A stretch of DNA of 64,000 bases, taken from positions 4,650,001-4,714,000 of the forward strand of contig NZ_CP053452.2 in NCBI RefSeq assembly GCF_013128195.2. The letters are read 5' to 3'. This stretch comes from Frigoriglobus tundricola (GTDB lineage: Bacteria; Planctomycetota; Planctomycetia; Gemmatales; Gemmataceae). Made by a program: the position numbers and the translations under genes. Of this stretch, positions 43,790 to 52,162 are shown piece by piece (position 1 is the first letter of the stretch; each line of letters opens with the position of its first letter). Under the pieces are notes generated by a model. The model worked only from the letters and a program-made list of their open reading frames with translations. It did not search any database and was not told the origin of the DNA.

Positions 43790-45085
43790 TCACAAGTACT
43801 TCGCCACGCCGGGCAGTGACACCGGCGGGTGAACGAGCGTCGTGTCGAAGTCGTATTCCGGCACCGCGTCGCCGGGCTTCGCGCCGAGTACCGTCTTGAA
43901 CAAGTCCTCCTTCGACTCCAGCGCCATCTTCCAGGTGATCTCCTGACCGGTGTACGCGGCCATCCGGCCCATGATCGCCAGGAGCGTACTGTGCGCCATG
44001 TACTCGCCGTTATTGATGGGCTTGCCGCTGCGGATCGAGGCGAACAGTTCGTCGTGCTCCGCTTGATACATCTCGTTGCCCGGCCCCTCGTACACCCAGT
44101 CCCCGGTGCCGGCCCGGATCGTTAAGCCGTTGGTGCGTTCGGAGAGCAGCGCGCGGCCCTTCGTGCCCAGTGCGTGCGCGCTCATGTCGCCCTTCGTCTT
44201 CGGGTGCTGCCGCGTGTTGCTGACCAGCCGGGCGCCGTTGGCGTACTCGTACACGACGGAGAAGTGGTCGTAGATGTTGCCGTACTCCGGTCCGCTCAGG
44301 ACGGTGCGCCCGCCCATGCCGATCGCCTTCGTCGGGTACGTGTCCTTCATCACCCACGCGCACACGTCGAGAAAGTGGACGTGCTGCTCAACATTAAAGT
44401 CGCCCGATAGCCACGTGAAGTTGTACCAGTTGCGCATGTGGTACGTCATGTCGGACCAGTCCGGCTGCCGCTTCTTCTCCCACCGGCCGCCCCGGTAGTC
44501 GTTGGCGAACAGCGTGACGACGTCACCGATCGCGCCGCCGTGGATGCGTTTCACCGCCTCGCGGAACCCCGCGTCGTAGCGGATGCACAGCCCGGACACC
44601 ACCGACAGGTTCTTCTTCTTCGCCGCCGCACACGACGCCAGCACCGACCGCACGCCGGGCGCGTCCACCGCCACCGGCTTCTCGCAGAACACGTGCCTGC
44701 CGGCCTCCACCGCCGCCTGCAAATGCAGCGGGCGGAACTGCGGCGGCGTGCAGAGCAGCACCACGTCGCACCGGGCGATCACCTCCTTGTAGGCGTCGAA
44801 ACCGACGTACCTCGCCTCCGGCTTCACGTCCACCTTGTCGGCCACGCCCGCCTTCTTGAGCAGGTTTTCGAGGCTTTCGGTCAGCCGGTCCTCGAACGCG
44901 TCGGCCATCGCGACCAGTTTCACGTTCTTGTCGGCTTGCAGCGCGTTGACCGCGGCGCCGGTGCCCCGTGCGCCGCACCCGATCAGGCCCACTTTCAGCA
45001 CGTCGGACCCGGCCGCGAAAATGGTCGGCGCGGCGGCCACGGTGACCGCGGAAGTGGCGAGAAACGCGCGACGCGATGTGGACAT
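43790..45085 (-). CDS. Gfo/Idh/MocA oxidoreductase with Tat signal
   Basis: 431 residues. The twin-arginine leader STSRRAFLATSAV directs folded export. The Rossmann start VGLIGCGARGTGAA binds NAD(P); CEKPVAVDAPG supplies the catalytic Lys-Pro of the family; and the C-terminal domain starts near GAIGDVVTLF. Such exported enzymes are abundant in planctomycetes and act on sugars or related compounds. Substrate is unknown. The ATG at 45085 starts the Tat signal. Confidence 0.92.
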   Translation of the reverse strand: MSTSRRAFLATSAVTVAAAPTIFAAGSDVLKVGLIGCGARGTGAAVNALQADKNVKLVAMADAFEDRLTESLENLLKKAGVADKVDVKPEARYVGFDAYKEVIARCDVVLLCTPPQFRPLHLQAAVEAGRHVFCEKPVAVDAPGVRSVLASCAAAKKKNLSVVSGLCIRYDAGFREAVKRIHGGAIGDVVTLFANDYRGGRWEKKRQPDWSDMTYHMRNWYNFTWLSGDFNVEQHVHFLDVCAWVMKDTYPTKAIGMGGRTVLSGPEYGNIYDHFSVVYEYANGARLVSNTRQHPKTKGDMSAHALGTKGRALLSERTNGLTIRAGTGDWVYEGPGNEMYQAEHDELFASIRSGKPINNGEYMAHSTLLAIMGRMAAYTGQEITWKMALESKEDLFKTVLGAKPGDAVPEYDFDTTLVHPPVSLPGVAKYL

Positions 45086-45182
45086 GGGTGTTTCTCCGAG
45101 GAGACGGCGGCATTAGCCGATGTTACCCGGTTGCGGGAGGAGAGTGATACCAGATTGCTGTGTTGAAAGGGTCGGTGCGTTT

Positions 45183-45360
45183 TCAGCCCGAAGGGCTGGG
45201 ACAGCAGAGCCCCGGGCAACGCCCGGGGTGCGAGCCATCATCTTTTTCAGGCTGAAGGCCTGACACACGCGGTGCCGTCCCAGGCTTTCAGCCTGGAAGG
45301 CCATTCTCGACCGACCCCGGGCGTTGCCCGGGGCTCTGCTGTCCCAGCCCTTCGGGCTGA
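45183..45360. repeat. 178-base composite inverted-repeat element
   Basis: The outer arms, 45183-45229 and 45314-45360, are perfect 47-base complements. Each arm itself contains hairpins (CAGCCCGAAGGGCTG and CCCCGGGCAACGCCCGGGG). Two more hairpins are between the arms: AGGCTGAAGGCCT near 45250-45262 and CCAGGCTTTCAGCCTGG near 45280-45297. No open frame is inside, so it would be a non-autonomous MITE- or REP-like element. Confidence 0.85.
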
Positions 45361-45433
45361 GGAGAGCAGGCCGCGGAACAACGTTTGCGGGTCTCTAACA
45401 TGGCAATACCAGATCTCAAGGATCAGTTTCTTT

Positions 45434-45495
45434 CCTGGGACCGCGGCCGTCTCGGCCTCTTGCGTGGCAGCGGCCGAGACGGCCGCGGTCCCAGG
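45434..45495. repeat. Dispersed hairpin element, copy 2
   Basis: Arms 45434-45457 and 45472-45495 are perfect 24-base complements with a 14-base loop. The arm is identical to the first 24 bases of the arm at 15464. It starts only 3 bases after the stop of the FAD oxidoreductase gene. The loops of the two copies differ. Confidence 0.85.
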
Positions 45496-45498
45496 AAG

Positions 45499-46566
45499 TC
45501 AACCGCGTGATTCCGTCTGAACCAGGAACCGTGACACGTTCAGCCCCTCCTCAAGCTCCCCCCCGTCGCACAGGTGCCGGGCGAGGTGCTCGGCGAAGTG
45601 GGGCGCGAGGAGCGACCCTTTCGACCCGAGACCGTTGAAGTACGCGAGTTGCGGGTGCCGCGGGTGCCGCCCCAGAACCGGCAACCCGGCGTCGATCACC
45701 GGTCGCACCGCGGCCCGGTGGTCCAACACCTCAAACGGCACCTTGAGAAACGCTCTCAGTTTCGATTCGATTTCCGCGCGGCCCTCGGCGGTCGGCCGCG
45801 TGTCGAGTCGGTCCCGGGTGTACGTCGCACCGACCCGGAACACCTCGTTACCCGCCGGTGCGAGCCACACCCCGCGGTGAACGACCCGCTCCTCCGCCAG
45901 ACCGGGAACCCGCACGGTGAGGACCTCCCCCTTCGCCGCGTTGAACCGGACGGCGCCGAACCACGGGTCCGCACCCGTGTCGAACCCGCGGCAAAAGATG
46001 GCAACTCGTGGCTCAACGGAGAGGCTCGGTATCCGCACGCCGCCCGCGGTGAGTTCCCAGTCGCGCGGGTCGAGGTCCGCGGTGTGGTACGAGCCGTGTG
46101 CCCGGAAATGGGCGCGGGACGCGTCCAGGTATTGCGGCACGTCGAGCCGGGCGGCGTGGGGCATTTCGAATCCGCCGAGCGGGGCCGCGAACCACTCGGC
46201 GCGGAGGTGCAGTTCGCGGGTCACGAGTCCGCGGAGGATGTTTCTCTCGCGGCGGTGGAACTCGTCGCGCTCGGCGTCGTCCGCGAACAACCGCACCGCC
46301 GGCCGCTGCTGGAAGAACCGCGTGCGGGTGTCGGCCTCGACCGTGCGGTAGAACGCGACCGCAGTCGGATGGAGTTCGTCCCACCGCCCGCTTTTCGCGA
46401 GCCGCTTGCCGGTGACGGGGGTCATCAGCCCCGCCGCGAGCCGCGAACACCCGTCCCGTTCGCGGTCCAGAACGAGAACGCGCCGGCCGCGGCGCAGGAG
46501 CGCCCAGGCCAGCGCCGTCCCGGCCAGTCCCTGACCGACGACGACGAACTCCGGTTGCGCGAGCAT
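45499..46566 (-). CDS. FAD-dependent DAO-type oxidoreductase
   Basis: The 355-residue protein starts with the FAD-binding Rossmann motif VVVGQGLAGTALAWALLRRGRRVLVLDR and has the DAO family layout, with GLMTPVTGKRLA near the flavin and a C-terminal GLGSKGSLLAPHFAEHLA that closes the FAD site. It oxidises an amine or amino-acid-like substrate, which is not evident. The ATG at 46566 is 10 bases after the preceding small gene, so it is the last gene of the rnc operon. Confidence 0.85.
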   Translation of the reverse strand: MLAQPEFVVVGQGLAGTALAWALLRRGRRVLVLDRERDGCSRLAAGLMTPVTGKRLAKSGRWDELHPTAVAFYRTVEADTRTRFFQQRPAVRLFADDAERDEFHRRERNILRGLVTRELHLRAEWFAAPLGGFEMPHAARLDVPQYLDASRAHFRAHGSYHTADLDPRDWELTAGGVRIPSLSVEPRVAIFCRGFDTGADPWFGAVRFNAAKGEVLTVRVPGLAEERVVHRGVWLAPAGNEVFRVGATYTRDRLDTRPTAEGRAEIESKLRAFLKVPFEVLDHRAAVRPVIDAGLPVLGRHPRHPQLAYFNGLGSKGSLLAPHFAEHLARHLCDGGELEEGLNVSRFLVQTESRG

Positions 46567-46576
46567 TGGGGGGGGG

Positions 46577-46873
46577 TTACGCGGGGGCGAGTTGCTCTTC
46601 GATATCGGGGCGGCGCGAGAGGGCGCGGTCGCGGGAGCCGCGCGTGAGGTCATACACGCCCGGCGCCTCGAGCGTCTCCCCCACCGTCAGCCGGCACGCG
46701 GCCCGTTTCTCGACGGCCATCGCGAACAGCTTCGGCAGGCACGGGGCGCACGTCAGGGCATAGGTCTTCAGCTCGTGGGTGGTTCCGTCACTCCACCGGG
46801 CGGCGATCTTGAACGCGGCGGGGGCGGAACACCCCGGCCCGTAGCAGAGAACCGGATACGGCGACATGGGCAT
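46577..46873 (-). CDS. Small Cys-pair protein in the rnc operon
   Basis: The 98-residue protein (MPMSPYPVLCYGPGC...LTCAPCLPKLF) has two Cys pairs, CYGPGC and CAPC, that could bind zinc. No known family is recognised. Its ATG is one base after the stop of the dsRBD gene and its stop is 10 bases before the oxidoreductase start, so translation is coupled. A second ATG six bases on (MSPYPV) is also possible. Confidence 0.6.
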   Translation of the reverse strand: MPMSPYPVLCYGPGCSAPAAFKIAARWSDGTTHELKTYALTCAPCLPKLFAMAVEKRAACRLTVGETLEAPGVYDLTRGSRDRALSRRPDIEEQLAPA

Positions 46874-46874
46874 G

Positions 46875-47114
46875 TTATTCAGCGGGGTACGGGATCGGGT
46901 CGCCGTAGATGTGGGCCAGGGCGTTCTTCGCGGCCTTCTGCTCGACATCGGCTTTGCTGGTTCCCCACGCGGCCGGGAACCGCTTGTCGCCCAACTGCGC
47001 GGCAGCTTTGAAGCACTTGCAGTGGTCCGGGCCCAGCTCGTCGAGTACGAAGTACCGCGGCGTGTCACCGAACGCGCGCCGGGCAACGACCTGCAGCAGC
47101 CATTTCGCGTCCAT
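46875..47114 (-). CDS. Free-standing double-stranded RNA-binding domain protein
   Basis: The 79-residue protein is one dsRBD and little else: GDTPRYFVLDELGPDHCKCFKAAA, FPAAWGTSKADVEQKAAKNALAHI. The same stretch in RNase III upstream reads GDTPRYFVLDEQGPDHNKCF and FPAAWGNTKKDAELKAAMNALAFI, so this is clearly a duplication of the RNase III tail. The helix with the AAKNALA element that contacts RNA is kept. It could bind the same substrates or form mixed complexes with RNase III. The ATG at 47114 is chosen since the frame upstream has no match. Confidence 0.85.
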   Translation of the reverse strand: MDAKWLLQVVARRAFGDTPRYFVLDELGPDHCKCFKAAAQLGDKRFPAAWGTSKADVEQKAAKNALAHIYGDPIPYPAE

Positions 47115-47280
47115 TCCGGTAGCTCCGAACGGGGTTCGGGCGGCGTGGTCGGTGCGGACACGGCTTCTGTGGCCGGCCCGTCGACCGGCCGACACGATCG
47201 GCGGGAGACCGGTGCGACACGTTTACCCGGCACCGGCCTCACAGCGGCCGGCTACCGAGGAGAAGGCACCCGATCGGGTC

Positions 47281-48015
47281 TCAGTCGCACGGGAAGGGCA
47301 GGGGCTCGCCGTGGATGAACGCGAGGGCGTTCATCGCGGCCTTCAGCTCGGCGTCCTTCTTGGTGTTGCCCCACGCGGCCGGGAACCGGTCGTCGTTCAC
47401 CTGCGCGGCGACCTTGAAGCACTTGTTGTGGTCGGGGCCTTGCTCGTCGAGTACGAAGTACCGGGGCGTGTCGCCGTACTCGCGCTGCGTGACGGTCTGC
47501 AACTGCGACTTCGCGTTCGCGGAAATGGCGTCGCGGGCCACGCGCTCGATTTCGGGCCGGATGAAGCGGAGGACGAACTCTTTCGCCGCGTCCCACCCGC
47601 CGTCCAGGAAGATGCCGGCGACGAGCGACTCGAACACGTCGGCCAACATGTTCGGCGGGATCGCCCCGTAGTTGTGGACGCCCTTGCCGAGGAACAGGAA
47701 GTCCCCCAGGCCGAGTTCCTGACTGAACCGGGCGCACGTCTTGCGGCTGACCACCACCGACTTCACTTTCGTGAGGTCGCCCTCCTGGTACTCGGGGAAC
47801 CGCTCGTAGAGCTGCTCGCAGGTGACGAGCCCGAGCACGCTGTCGCCGAGGAACTCGAGCCGCTCGTTCGAGGCGGCGCGGGTGTTGGCCCCGGACGTGT
47901 GCGTCAGGGCCGCGCGCAACAGTTCGGGTTTATTGAACCGGTACCCGATGGCGTCCTGGCAGTCGGCGAGGATGGCCCGCTCGCGGTTACCGGTGAGTGT
48001 GTCCGAGGGAGGCAT
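47281..48015 (-). CDS. rnc: Ribonuclease III
   Basis: The 244-residue protein has the RNase III catalytic signature NERLEFLGDSVLGL, followed by the second acidic pair in DVFESLVAGIFLDGGWDAA, and a C-terminal dsRBD (KSQLQTVTQREYGDTPRYFV...AAMNALAFI). It cuts double-stranded RNA, including rRNA precursors, in a Mg-dependent manner. The ATG at 48015 has GAGGG before it. It heads an operon with the dsRBD duplicate, a Cys-pair protein and a DAO enzyme. Confidence 0.95.
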   Translation of the reverse strand: MPPSDTLTGNRERAILADCQDAIGYRFNKPELLRAALTHTSGANTRAASNERLEFLGDSVLGLVTCEQLYERFPEYQEGDLTKVKSVVVSRKTCARFSQELGLGDFLFLGKGVHNYGAIPPNMLADVFESLVAGIFLDGGWDAAKEFVLRFIRPEIERVARDAISANAKSQLQTVTQREYGDTPRYFVLDEQGPDHNKCFKVAAQVNDDRFPAAWGNTKKDAELKAAMNALAFIHGEPLPFPCD

Positions 48016-48205
48016 GAGGGGGTCTAATGATTGCGGGCGGACTATAACTGTCGTTGTCAGACAACCTACCACCGTCTACCGGTCGAGTCAACGCTTTGTG
48101 ACGGTTGACGCGCGGAGTTTGGGATTTCGGCCCGCTCACCGCGCGGAAACAATGAATTTCAACAAGGTGACGATTGCCACGTAGTCCGTGCAGAAGAGTG
48201 TCAAA

Positions 48206-48625
48206 TCACTGGCCGATGCGCGCGGTCCGGCGGGTCGCGGCCGGCGGGTCGGACGGGGGCGGGCAGAAGGCGGCGACCGCGCTCAGGAGCTGAGAAGTTG
48301 TAAAGGGCTTGGCGAGAAACTGTTCCGCTCCGGCGGCGAACGCGTAGTCCTTCTGCGCTTGCGAGGCGATCCCGGACATGAGGACGACGCGCACGGCGTC
48401 GCCGTACCGCGCCTTTAAATCGAGGGCGACCTGGAACCCGCTCTGACCCGGGATGAGCAGATCGACGACCGCCGCATCGATGCGGTGCTGGCCCGCGAGT
48501 TCGACCGCCCGGAGCCCGTCGCCCGTTGCGACGACGTGGTACCCCTGGCGGATCAGAAGGAGTTCGAGGGCGGCACGCAGATCGGGATCGTCTTCGACGA
48601 CCAGAACGGTCCGGTTGCGGGACAC
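48206..48625 (-). CDS. Single-domain response regulator
   Basis: The 139-residue protein is a receiver domain: acidic pair in VVEDDPDLRAAL, phospho-acceptor Asp55 in VVDLLIPGQSG, switch Ser in LMSG and Lys in LAKPF. No output domain follows; only a Pro/Arg tail. It is phosphorylated by a histidine kinase and acts through protein contact. The kinase is not nearby. It is divergent from the agmatine deiminase gene. Confidence 0.9.
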   Translation of the reverse strand: MSRNRTVLVVEDDPDLRAALELLLIRQGYHVVATGDGLRAVELAGQHRIDAAVVDLLIPGQSGFQVALDLKARYGDAVRVVLMSGIASQAQKDYAFAAGAEQFLAKPFTTSQLLSAVAAFCPPPSDPPAATRRTARIGQ

Positions 48626-48828
48626 GGGTGCCTCCGATGCGCGATCCCGGAAACCGGGAGCTCGTCCATGAGTTGCCGAGGGCTATATCGGTTGTACCTC
48701 GAACTCGCCACAATGTCTTCACGGGTGGCGCGTTCGGAACCCGAATCGCTCGCCAACTTCTGCCCCCAGTACAACGACGGGCGTTCCCGTTCCGCTTACG
48801 CCTCAAAAACTCATACTTCGGCGCAAAT

Positions 48829-49896
48829 ATGTCTCAAACCGGACCGACCGACAAACCTTCGGCCCGCGGGTTCCGCATGCCCGCGGAGTGGGAGCCGCAC
48901 GCGGCCACCTGGCTGGCGTGGCCGCAGCGCGAGTCCGATTGGCCGGGCAAGCTCGAACTGATCCCGTGGGTGTACGCGGAGATCGTCCGCGCCTTGACCC
49001 GCCACGAGACGGTGAACCTGCTCGTAACTGACGACGCAACAGGAGCTTCCGCGACCGACATCCTTTCCCGCGCGAGCGCGGACGTGAGCCGCGTGAAGAC
49101 CTGGGCGCTGCCGACGGACCGCTCGTGGCTGCGCGACTCCGGCCCGATCTTCGTGACGAACGCGACCGGTGCGCGGGTGGCCCTGGACTGGCGGTTCAAC
49201 GCCTGGGCGAAGTACCCCGACTGGCAGAAGGACGACGGGGTGCCGGCGTTCGTGGCCGAGACGGTCGGCGTGCCGCGCGTGGAGCCGGTCCACAACGGGC
49301 ACCGCGTCGTGCTGGAGGGCGGCAGCATCGACGTGAACGGCGCCGGTCTGCTGCTCACCACCGAGGAGTGCCTCCTCAGCACGACGCAGCAGCGCAACCC
49401 GCCGCTGTCGCGGGCGGACTACGAGCGGGTGTTTGCGGACTACCTGGGCATTGAAAAGGTGCTGTGGCTGGACCGCGGTATCGTGGGCGACGACACGCAC
49501 GGCCACATCGACGACCTCGCCCGGTTCGTGGGTCCCCGCACGGTGGTCACAGTGGTCGAGAGCGACCCCGCGGACGAGAACTACGAACTCCTCCGCACGA
49601 ACCGCGAGCGGCTCGAAAGCATGACCGATGCCGCGGGCGGGAGGCTGGAGGTGGTGCCGCTCCCGATGCCGCGGCCGCTCGTCTTCGAGGGCGTCCGGCT
49701 GCCCGCCAGTTACGCGAACTTCTACATCGCGAACGGCACCGTGATCGTGCCGACGTTCAACGACCCGGCGGACCGCGTCGCGCTGGGCACGCTCGCGGAC
49801 CTGTTCCCCGACCGCGCGGTGGTCGGGATCAGCTGTGTCGATCTGGTGTGGGGGCTGGGGACGCTGCACTGCATGACGCAACAGGAGCCGCGGTAG
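48829..49896 (+). CDS. aguA: Agmatine deiminase
   Basis: 355 residues of the peptidyl-arginine-deiminase-like fold. Key features are FRMPAEWEPHAATWLAWPQ, RDSGPIFV, the GHIDD motif (general base His/Asp) and the catalytic Cys348 in GTLHCMTQQEP. It converts agmatine to N-carbamoylputrescine and ammonia in putrescine synthesis. No aguB is next to it. A long inverted repeat follows 4 bases after the stop. Confidence 0.93.
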   Translation: MSQTGPTDKPSARGFRMPAEWEPHAATWLAWPQRESDWPGKLELIPWVYAEIVRALTRHETVNLLVTDDATGASATDILSRASADVSRVKTWALPTDRSWLRDSGPIFVTNATGARVALDWRFNAWAKYPDWQKDDGVPAFVAETVGVPRVEPVHNGHRVVLEGGSIDVNGAGLLLTTEECLLSTTQQRNPPLSRADYERVFADYLGIEKVLWLDRGIVGDDTHGHIDDLARFVGPRTVVTVVESDPADENYELLRTNRERLESMTDAAGGRLEVVPLPMPRPLVFEGVRLPASYANFYIANGTVIVPTFNDPADRVALGTLADLFPDRAVVGISCVDLVWGLGTLHCMTQQEPR

Positions 49897-49900
49897 TGCG

Positions 49901-49991
49901 GTCTCAAGTCACAAGGTCGCGAGTCGTAAAGTCGAAGTCCGGAACGGGTCTGGGTCTCGACTTTACGAGTCGCGACCTTAGGACTTGAGAC
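49901..49991. repeat. 35-base inverted repeat after the agmatine deiminase gene
   Basis: Arms 49901-49935 (starting GTCTCAAGTC) and 49957-49991 pair with three mismatches; the loop is 21 bases. It begins 4 bases after the stop of aguA. No U-tract is present, so it is a candidate factor-independent 3' end structure of the same general kind as the other hairpins. Confidence 0.8.
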
Positions 49992-50096
49992 TCCACGAGT
50001 GGGTCACTTGCCGCGCTCGTAGCCATAACTTTACCCGCCGAATCCGCCGAAATCCTTGGCACTCCTCCGAGGCCAGATCCGGCGCGGCCCGGCCCA

Positions 50097-51230
50097 CTAC
50101 CGCCAATCGACGGACCCGCCGACGTGATTCCGGATCTCGTCCTGCCGCTCCTTGATGGCGGGGTTGAAAATGGTTCGGGCGCGGCCACCGGACGGATCGC
50201 TGGTCGTCATCCGTGCCACCCGGCACGGCCCCCCCGGCGGCCAGTTGGCCGGGGCGGGCACCTGCTCGCTCCAGACGTGCAACAACCGCTTCCCGTCCGG
50301 CGAGGGGAGCACAAACATGAGTTCGCCCGAGTCGCCGAGGACCTCCTTCGGTAACGAAACCGGCGCCGACTTCTTTGTTGTGAGATCGAAGACGACGTGC
50401 TCCGTCGCGTCCGCTGCCCCTTTGGGTGCCGCACGGGTCCCGAGCATTTTGTTCGGCCCGAAGAAGTGGGTCAGCGTGACGCCTTCCGCGCCCGCGTCCA
50501 CCGGCTCGCGGGTTACGGCATCGAGGAGCACCGTCTCCGACCGCTCCACCGGCTCGGTGACGATCCGCCGGGCCAAGAGCCGCGTGCCGTCCGGCGACAC
50601 CTTCAGGACGCAGCAACCCCTCAGCCCCTTGTCCGGCGTCGCGGTCCGCTTCGTCACGTCGTGCACCGTCACACCGGCCGGGCGGAGGAAACCGCTCCCG
50701 TTTTGTGGGTACTGGAGCTCGCTCACGTACAACTTCCCGTCCCCGGCCCACGCCAGAACCGGGTGACTCAAGCCGAAGGCGAGTGGCTCCCCGATCTTCT
50801 TCCGGTCGGCGTCGATGTCCGCCACATGGACCGCAAAGGTCGACGTTCCGGGGCCGGGGTTCGCGACCGGTTGCTCCCGCACGACCACGGCCATCCGCGC
50901 GCCGCTCGGGGACAGGGCACACGAGTGCACGTCGTCGAACGGGAGCTCACCGATGACCGTGCCGTCGGGAGTTAACAACCGCGCGGGCGTGCGCGGGTAC
51001 CCGGGCACAATCGCGATGACACCGTCTCGCGGTTGCTGTTTCGGAACGGGGGCGCTCGTCTTGCGGACCGAGACCCGGCCGGGCGGTTGTGGGCCCGAGC
51101 CCGCGGTCGGCTGTCCCCCCGGCGCCGACAAAGCGACGGCCGGTTGCGACGGCCCGAGGGCCGGGCCGACGAGGAGAACAACACACAGGACCGCCGTGCC
51201 CCCCCGTCGGGGCTTCTTCAACTGGACCAT
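50097..51230 (-). CDS. Secreted beta-propeller-like protein
   Basis: The 377-residue protein starts MVQLKKPRRGGTAVLCVVLLVGPALG, a signal peptide, then a Pro/Gly-rich linker. The body has WD40/TolB-like strands: HSCALSPSGARMAVVV, PVLAWAGDGKLYVSEL, GCCVLKVSPDGTRLLAR and MFVLPSPDGKRLLHVW. S-P-x-G repeats of this kind form beta-propeller blades that bind proteins or sugars. Function is unknown. ATG at 51230 is preferred because GGAG precedes it; a GTG at 51239 is in frame. Confidence 0.75.
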   Translation of the reverse strand: MVQLKKPRRGGTAVLCVVLLVGPALGPSQPAVALSAPGGQPTAGSGPQPPGRVSVRKTSAPVPKQQPRDGVIAIVPGYPRTPARLLTPDGTVIGELPFDDVHSCALSPSGARMAVVVREQPVANPGPGTSTFAVHVADIDADRKKIGEPLAFGLSHPVLAWAGDGKLYVSELQYPQNGSGFLRPAGVTVHDVTKRTATPDKGLRGCCVLKVSPDGTRLLARRIVTEPVERSETVLLDAVTREPVDAGAEGVTLTHFFGPNKMLGTRAAPKGAADATEHVVFDLTTKKSAPVSLPKEVLGDSGELMFVLPSPDGKRLLHVWSEQVPAPANWPPGGPCRVARMTTSDPSGGRARTIFNPAIKERQDEIRNHVGGSVDWR

Positions 51231-51540
51231 GGCGCTCACTCCGTCGGCCGGGTGCTCGGCGTCGGAAGTCGAACCGTGTTGGACATCAACACGGTCGCCG
51301 ACGCGCGAAAGGGGCCACTTCGCCTGAACCCATCATCACCCGAAGGGTCACGTCTGACGCACTGCTTTCAATTGCTTCGACGTAACAGCCTGCCATTTGC
51401 CCACCAATGGAACGTGGCCTCATCGCCCCGGTATCGGATGAAGAGGGTGACCAGTCGTGGCGCCCTTCGGTGGGTCGAGCAACCCGCCGCGAGCGTTCGC
51501 TTCCGCTCACATCGGGTGCTCACGGGTGCGGTCCGGCGCG
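51231..51540. other. Spacer without recognised features
   Basis: No gene or notable repeat was seen in these 310 bases, which separate two minus-strand genes. They should contain the promoter of the propeller gene. Confidence 0.6.
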
Positions 51541-51960
51541 CTACTTCTTCTCTCGCTTGAAGATGAACAGCATCCCCTTCGACGTACCCTTGAACTCCGT
51601 GGCCCGCTCTTGCCCCGGATCGCGGATGACGAGTTTCAGGTCGTCCCCGTTCAGTTCGTAGATCCCGAGCCCCGCATCGGTGCCGTTCTTCAGATCGACC
51701 TGCGCGGGCTTGGCTGTGGCCTCGATGCGGCTGATGTCGCCCATCTTCTTCGTCGCCCCGTTCGGAGCGTGGAACTCGAAACTCTTGTCCGAGATGATCA
51801 GTTTGAAGCCGTCCGCTTTTTTCGGCCCTTCCCGGAAGTCTCTCGATACGAGCGCCCACGTGCCCTTCAGCTTCTCCGGTCCGTTCTTGCCGTCGTCGGC
51901 GATCAACGACGAGCCGGACAACAGCGCCAAACCCAGCACCACACCGGTTACGATTCGCAT
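51541..51960 (-). CDS. TIGR03067-type secreted planctomycete protein
   Basis: The 139-residue protein has a signal peptide (MRIVTGVVLGLALLSGSSLIA) and a lipocalin-like domain starting GPEKLKGTWALVSRDFREG, the pattern of the TIGR03067 family found in planctomycetes. Strands such as FKLIISDKSFEF, ISRIEATAKPAQVDLKNG and AGLGIYELNGDDLKLVI follow. It is exported; its role is unknown. Confidence 0.85.
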   Translation of the reverse strand: MRIVTGVVLGLALLSGSSLIADDGKNGPEKLKGTWALVSRDFREGPKKADGFKLIISDKSFEFHAPNGATKKMGDISRIEATAKPAQVDLKNGTDAGLGIYELNGDDLKLVIRDPGQERATEFKGTSKGMLFIFKREKK

Positions 51961-52162
51961 CCTTACATCCTTCTCGGACCGAACGAGGGAGCCCAGCCGT
52001 GCCGCACGCTTGCCGTAATCGATGGCGAGAAGCGCGAGTTCTGCGACACCGCTCACGCCGTCAAACGCAGATAGAAGTGAACCCGCTGATCCGCTGCGGG
52101 ATGACCGCTCCCACTGCCGCGCCCTCGTCGCCTTCGTGGCGGCGCCGAGGGCGCGGCACAAG

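Larger units (their letters stand above)
45086..45498. other. Spacer made almost entirely of hairpin elements
   Basis: The 413 bases between the two minus-strand genes contain no gene. They are filled by the two inverted-repeat elements listed separately (45183-45360 and 45434-45495). Confidence 0.75.
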
